The notes under the pieces are model-generated. The model was not told the DNA's origin. It was given only the letters and a program-made list of their open reading frames with translations, and searched no databases. Below are positions 62,502-64,000 of a stretch of 64,000 nt of DNA, one piece after another. The stretch spans positions 2,974,001-3,038,000 of the forward strand of contig NZ_CP127407.1 in NCBI RefSeq assembly GCF_030291075.1, written 5' to 3'. This DNA is from Stenotrophomonas sp. 57 (GTDB taxonomy: Bacteria; Pseudomonadota; Gammaproteobacteria; Xanthomonadales; Xanthomonadaceae). Both the position numbers and the translations under genes were made by a program. Each line of letters starts with the position of its first letter. Position 1 is the first letter of the stretch.

Positions 62502-64000
62502 TTACAGCAGCTTGCTGGATGCGATCTGCATCGCCAGCTTCGCGATCGAGGGCTCCATCAGGTCGGTCAGCGGCTTGGGGTAGATGCCCAGCGCCAGCAC
62601 GCCGATGGCGAACACGCCCAGCACCAGCCATTCGCGGCCGTTGATGTCCTTCAGTTCGGCCACGTGGCTGTTGGCCACTTCGCCGAAGAAGATGCGCTTG
62701 TACAGCCACAGGGTGTAGGCGGCACCGATGATCAGGGTGGTGGCCGCGCCCAGTGCGATCCACGGATTACGCTGGAAGGCCGACAGGATGACCATGAACT
62801 CACCGACGAAACCGCTGGTGCCCGGCAGGCCGGCATTGGCCATGAAGAACAGCATGGCGAAGGTGGCGAACCACGGCATCACGTTGACCACGCCGCCGTA
62901 ATCGGCGATGCGGCGGCTGTGCATGCGGTCGTACAGCACGCCGACGCAGGAGAACATCGCACCGGACACGAAGCCGTGCGAGATCATCTGCACCATGGCG
63001 CCCTGCAGGCCCAGGCGGGCAGCATCGGCGTTGCCGGCTTCGCGCACCAGCCACAGGGCGATGAAGGTGCCCAGGGTGACGAAGCCCATGTGCGCGATCG
63101 ACGAATAGGCGATCAGCTTCTTCATGTCGTCCTGCACCAGAGCGACCAAGCCGACGTAGATCACCGCGATCAGCGACAGCGCGATCACCAGCCAGGCCCA
63201 TTCCTGCGACGCGTCCGGTACGATCGGCAGGTTGAAGCGCAGGAAGCCGTAGCCACCGATCTTCAGGGCGATGGCGGCCAGGATTACCGAACCGGCGGTC
63301 GGTGCTTCGACGTGCGCATCCGGCAGCCAGGTGTGCACCGGGAACATCGGCACCTTGACCGCGAAGGCGATCAGGAAGGCGAAGAAGATCCAGGTCTGTT
63401 CCTTGGCCGACAGCGGCAGCGCGTACAGGTCGGCCAGCTGGAAGCTGCCGCCCTTCATGTACAGGTAGATCAGCGCCACCAGCATCAGCACCGAGCCGAG
63501 GAAGGTGTACAGGAAGAACTTCAGTGCCGCGTAGATGCGGCGCGGGCCGCCCCAGACACCGATGATCAGGAACATCGGGATCAGCATGGCTTCGAAGAAC
63601 ACGTAGAACAGCATCGCGTCCGTCGCAGCGAAGATGCCGACGGTGACACCTTCCAGGATCAGGAAGGCCGCCACGTACTGGTTCACGCGCTTGTCGATGG
63701 CGCTCCAGGCGCCGATCAGGGCAAGCACGCTGACCAGGGTGGTCAGCAGGATCAGCGCCACGGCAATGCCGTCCACGCCCAGGTTGTAGCCGATCTTGTA
63801 CGCCGGGATCCAGGCATGGGTCTCGACGAACTGCAGGCCGTCGACGCCCGCGTTGTAGCCGCTCAGCAGCGAGAGGCTTGCAACGAAGGTGAGCACCGCG
63901 ACGCCCAGCGACGCCCAGCGGGCGGTCTGCGCATCACGGATCGCAAGGATCAGGGCACCACCGATGATCGGCAGCCAGATGAGGACACTGAGTAGAGGCC
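62502..64000 (-). CDS. nuoM: NADH-quinone oxidoreductase subunit M (partial, N-terminus cut by window edge)
   Basis: 499 codons of the complex I antiporter-like subunit M are visible. From the edge it reads PLLSVLIWLPIIGGALILAI, so only a few residues are missing. Channel residues lie in AVKVPMFPVHTWLPDAHVEA and KKLIAYSSIAHMGFVTLGTF; SGFVGEFMVILSAFQRN marks the broken helix. GTG 63896 is not the start, because similarity continues upstream without a break. Confidence 0.96.
   Translation of the reverse strand, partial: PLLSVLIWLPIIGGALILAIRDAQTARWASLGVAVLTFVASLSLLSGYNAGVDGLQFVETHAWIPAYKIGYNLGVDGIAVALILLTTLVSVLALIGAWSAIDKRVNQYVAAFLILEGVTVGIFAATDAMLFYVFFEAMLIPMFLIIGVWGGPRRIYAALKFFLYTFLGSVLMLVALIYLYMKGGSFQLADLYALPLSAKEQTWIFFAFLIAFAVKVPMFPVHTWLPDAHVEAPTAGSVILAAIALKIGGYGFLRFNLPIVPDASQEWAWLVIALSLIAVIYVGLVALVQDDMKKLIAYSSIAHMGFVTLGTFIALWLVREAGNADAARLGLQGAMVQMISHGFVSGAMFSCVGVLYDRMHSRRIADYGGVVNVMPWFATFAMLFFMANAGLPGTSGFVGEFMVILSAFQRNPWIALGAATTLIIGAAYTLWLYKRIFFGEVANSHVAELKDINGREWLVLGVFAIGVLALGIYPKPLTDLMEPSIAKLAMQIASSKLL

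Noticed and set aside
63894..63896. GTG 63896 as start of nuoM
   Set aside because: Similarity to NuoM continues upstream to the window edge, so the true start is outside.
60840..63995. 1051-codon open frame on the plus strand
   Set aside because: It lies opposite nuoM and nuoN and reads as His/Gln/Arg-rich low-complexity sequence, the usual shadow of a GC-rich gene.

Overview
This 64 kb stretch is a chromosomal segment of a high-GC gammaproteobacterium, almost certainly a Stenotrophomonas (S. maltophilia group, Xanthomonadaceae). The grounds are the gene orders, the protein sequences and at least eleven short palindromes headed by GTAG, the SMAG repeats known from S. maltophilia. There is no integrase, transposase, prophage or CRISPR array. 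The window is mostly core chromosome, with accessory small-protein genes and an unusually rich set of palindromic and regulatory sequences between genes.

Layout. 1-5443: amiC (cut by the left edge), tsaE and nnr run leftward, divergent from queG and xseA. 5444-5978 holds no gene and is built from repeats. 5979-13592: an M48 peptidase, an FGE-like lipoprotein, rnd, an exported protein of unknown function and a TonB-dependent receptor. 13819-17388: a TetR regulator divergent from a three-gene operon (TIM-barrel isomerase and two alpha/beta hydrolases) with a visible operator. 17481-24977: tRNA-Ala, a short-chain dehydrogenase, an Ada-like protein, curA, two tRNA-Phe, a lipocalin, a LEA-type lipoprotein and an acyl-CoA dehydrogenase. 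25003-28052: repeats, an HNH nuclease behind a 29-bp palindrome, and dxs. 28172-35006: an accessory patch of small proteins, two DUF3011 proteins, a TetR/emrE drug-efflux pair, a LysE exporter, a racemase and a decayed acetyltransferase. 35072-42899 (minus): tRNA-Pro and thrS-infC-rpmI-rplT-pheS-pheT-ihfA-merR. 43328-45457: a DUF3325/DUF3649/PepSY membrane operon. 45482-51105: a VOC protein, chitinase, TPR protein, serine hydrolase and winged-helix/TPR regulator. 51239-60898 (minus): two initiator tRNAs, then rimP-nusA-infB-rbfA-truB-rpsO-pnp. 61026-64000: nuoN and nuoM (cut by the right edge).

How the genes work together. The two large minus-strand clusters are the conserved translation and RNA-processing operons. 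They supply initiation factors IF2 and IF3, two aminoacyl-tRNA synthetases, ribosomal proteins, rRNA and tRNA maturation enzymes, NusA and PNPase. Several of their leaders look like attenuators. The clearest is upstream of thrS: a promoter, an eight-residue leader peptide with three consecutive Thr codons, and an intrinsic terminator. infC appears to start with AUC, matching the IF3 autoregulation known in E. coli.

The most unusual content is non-coding. Three copies of a roughly 200-bp element (5449-5660, 5757-5978 inverted, 25027-25185) fold into the same three-way junction although their stem sequences differ, so all three stems covary. Other items worth attention are a family of GGTCAGA...TCTGACC palindromes, the near-perfect palindrome at the HNH promoter, an apparent AUA start codon at 10113, overlapping divergent promoters between nnr and queG, and several small genes (34 to 68 residues). 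All calls were made by reading the sequence; no database search was run.
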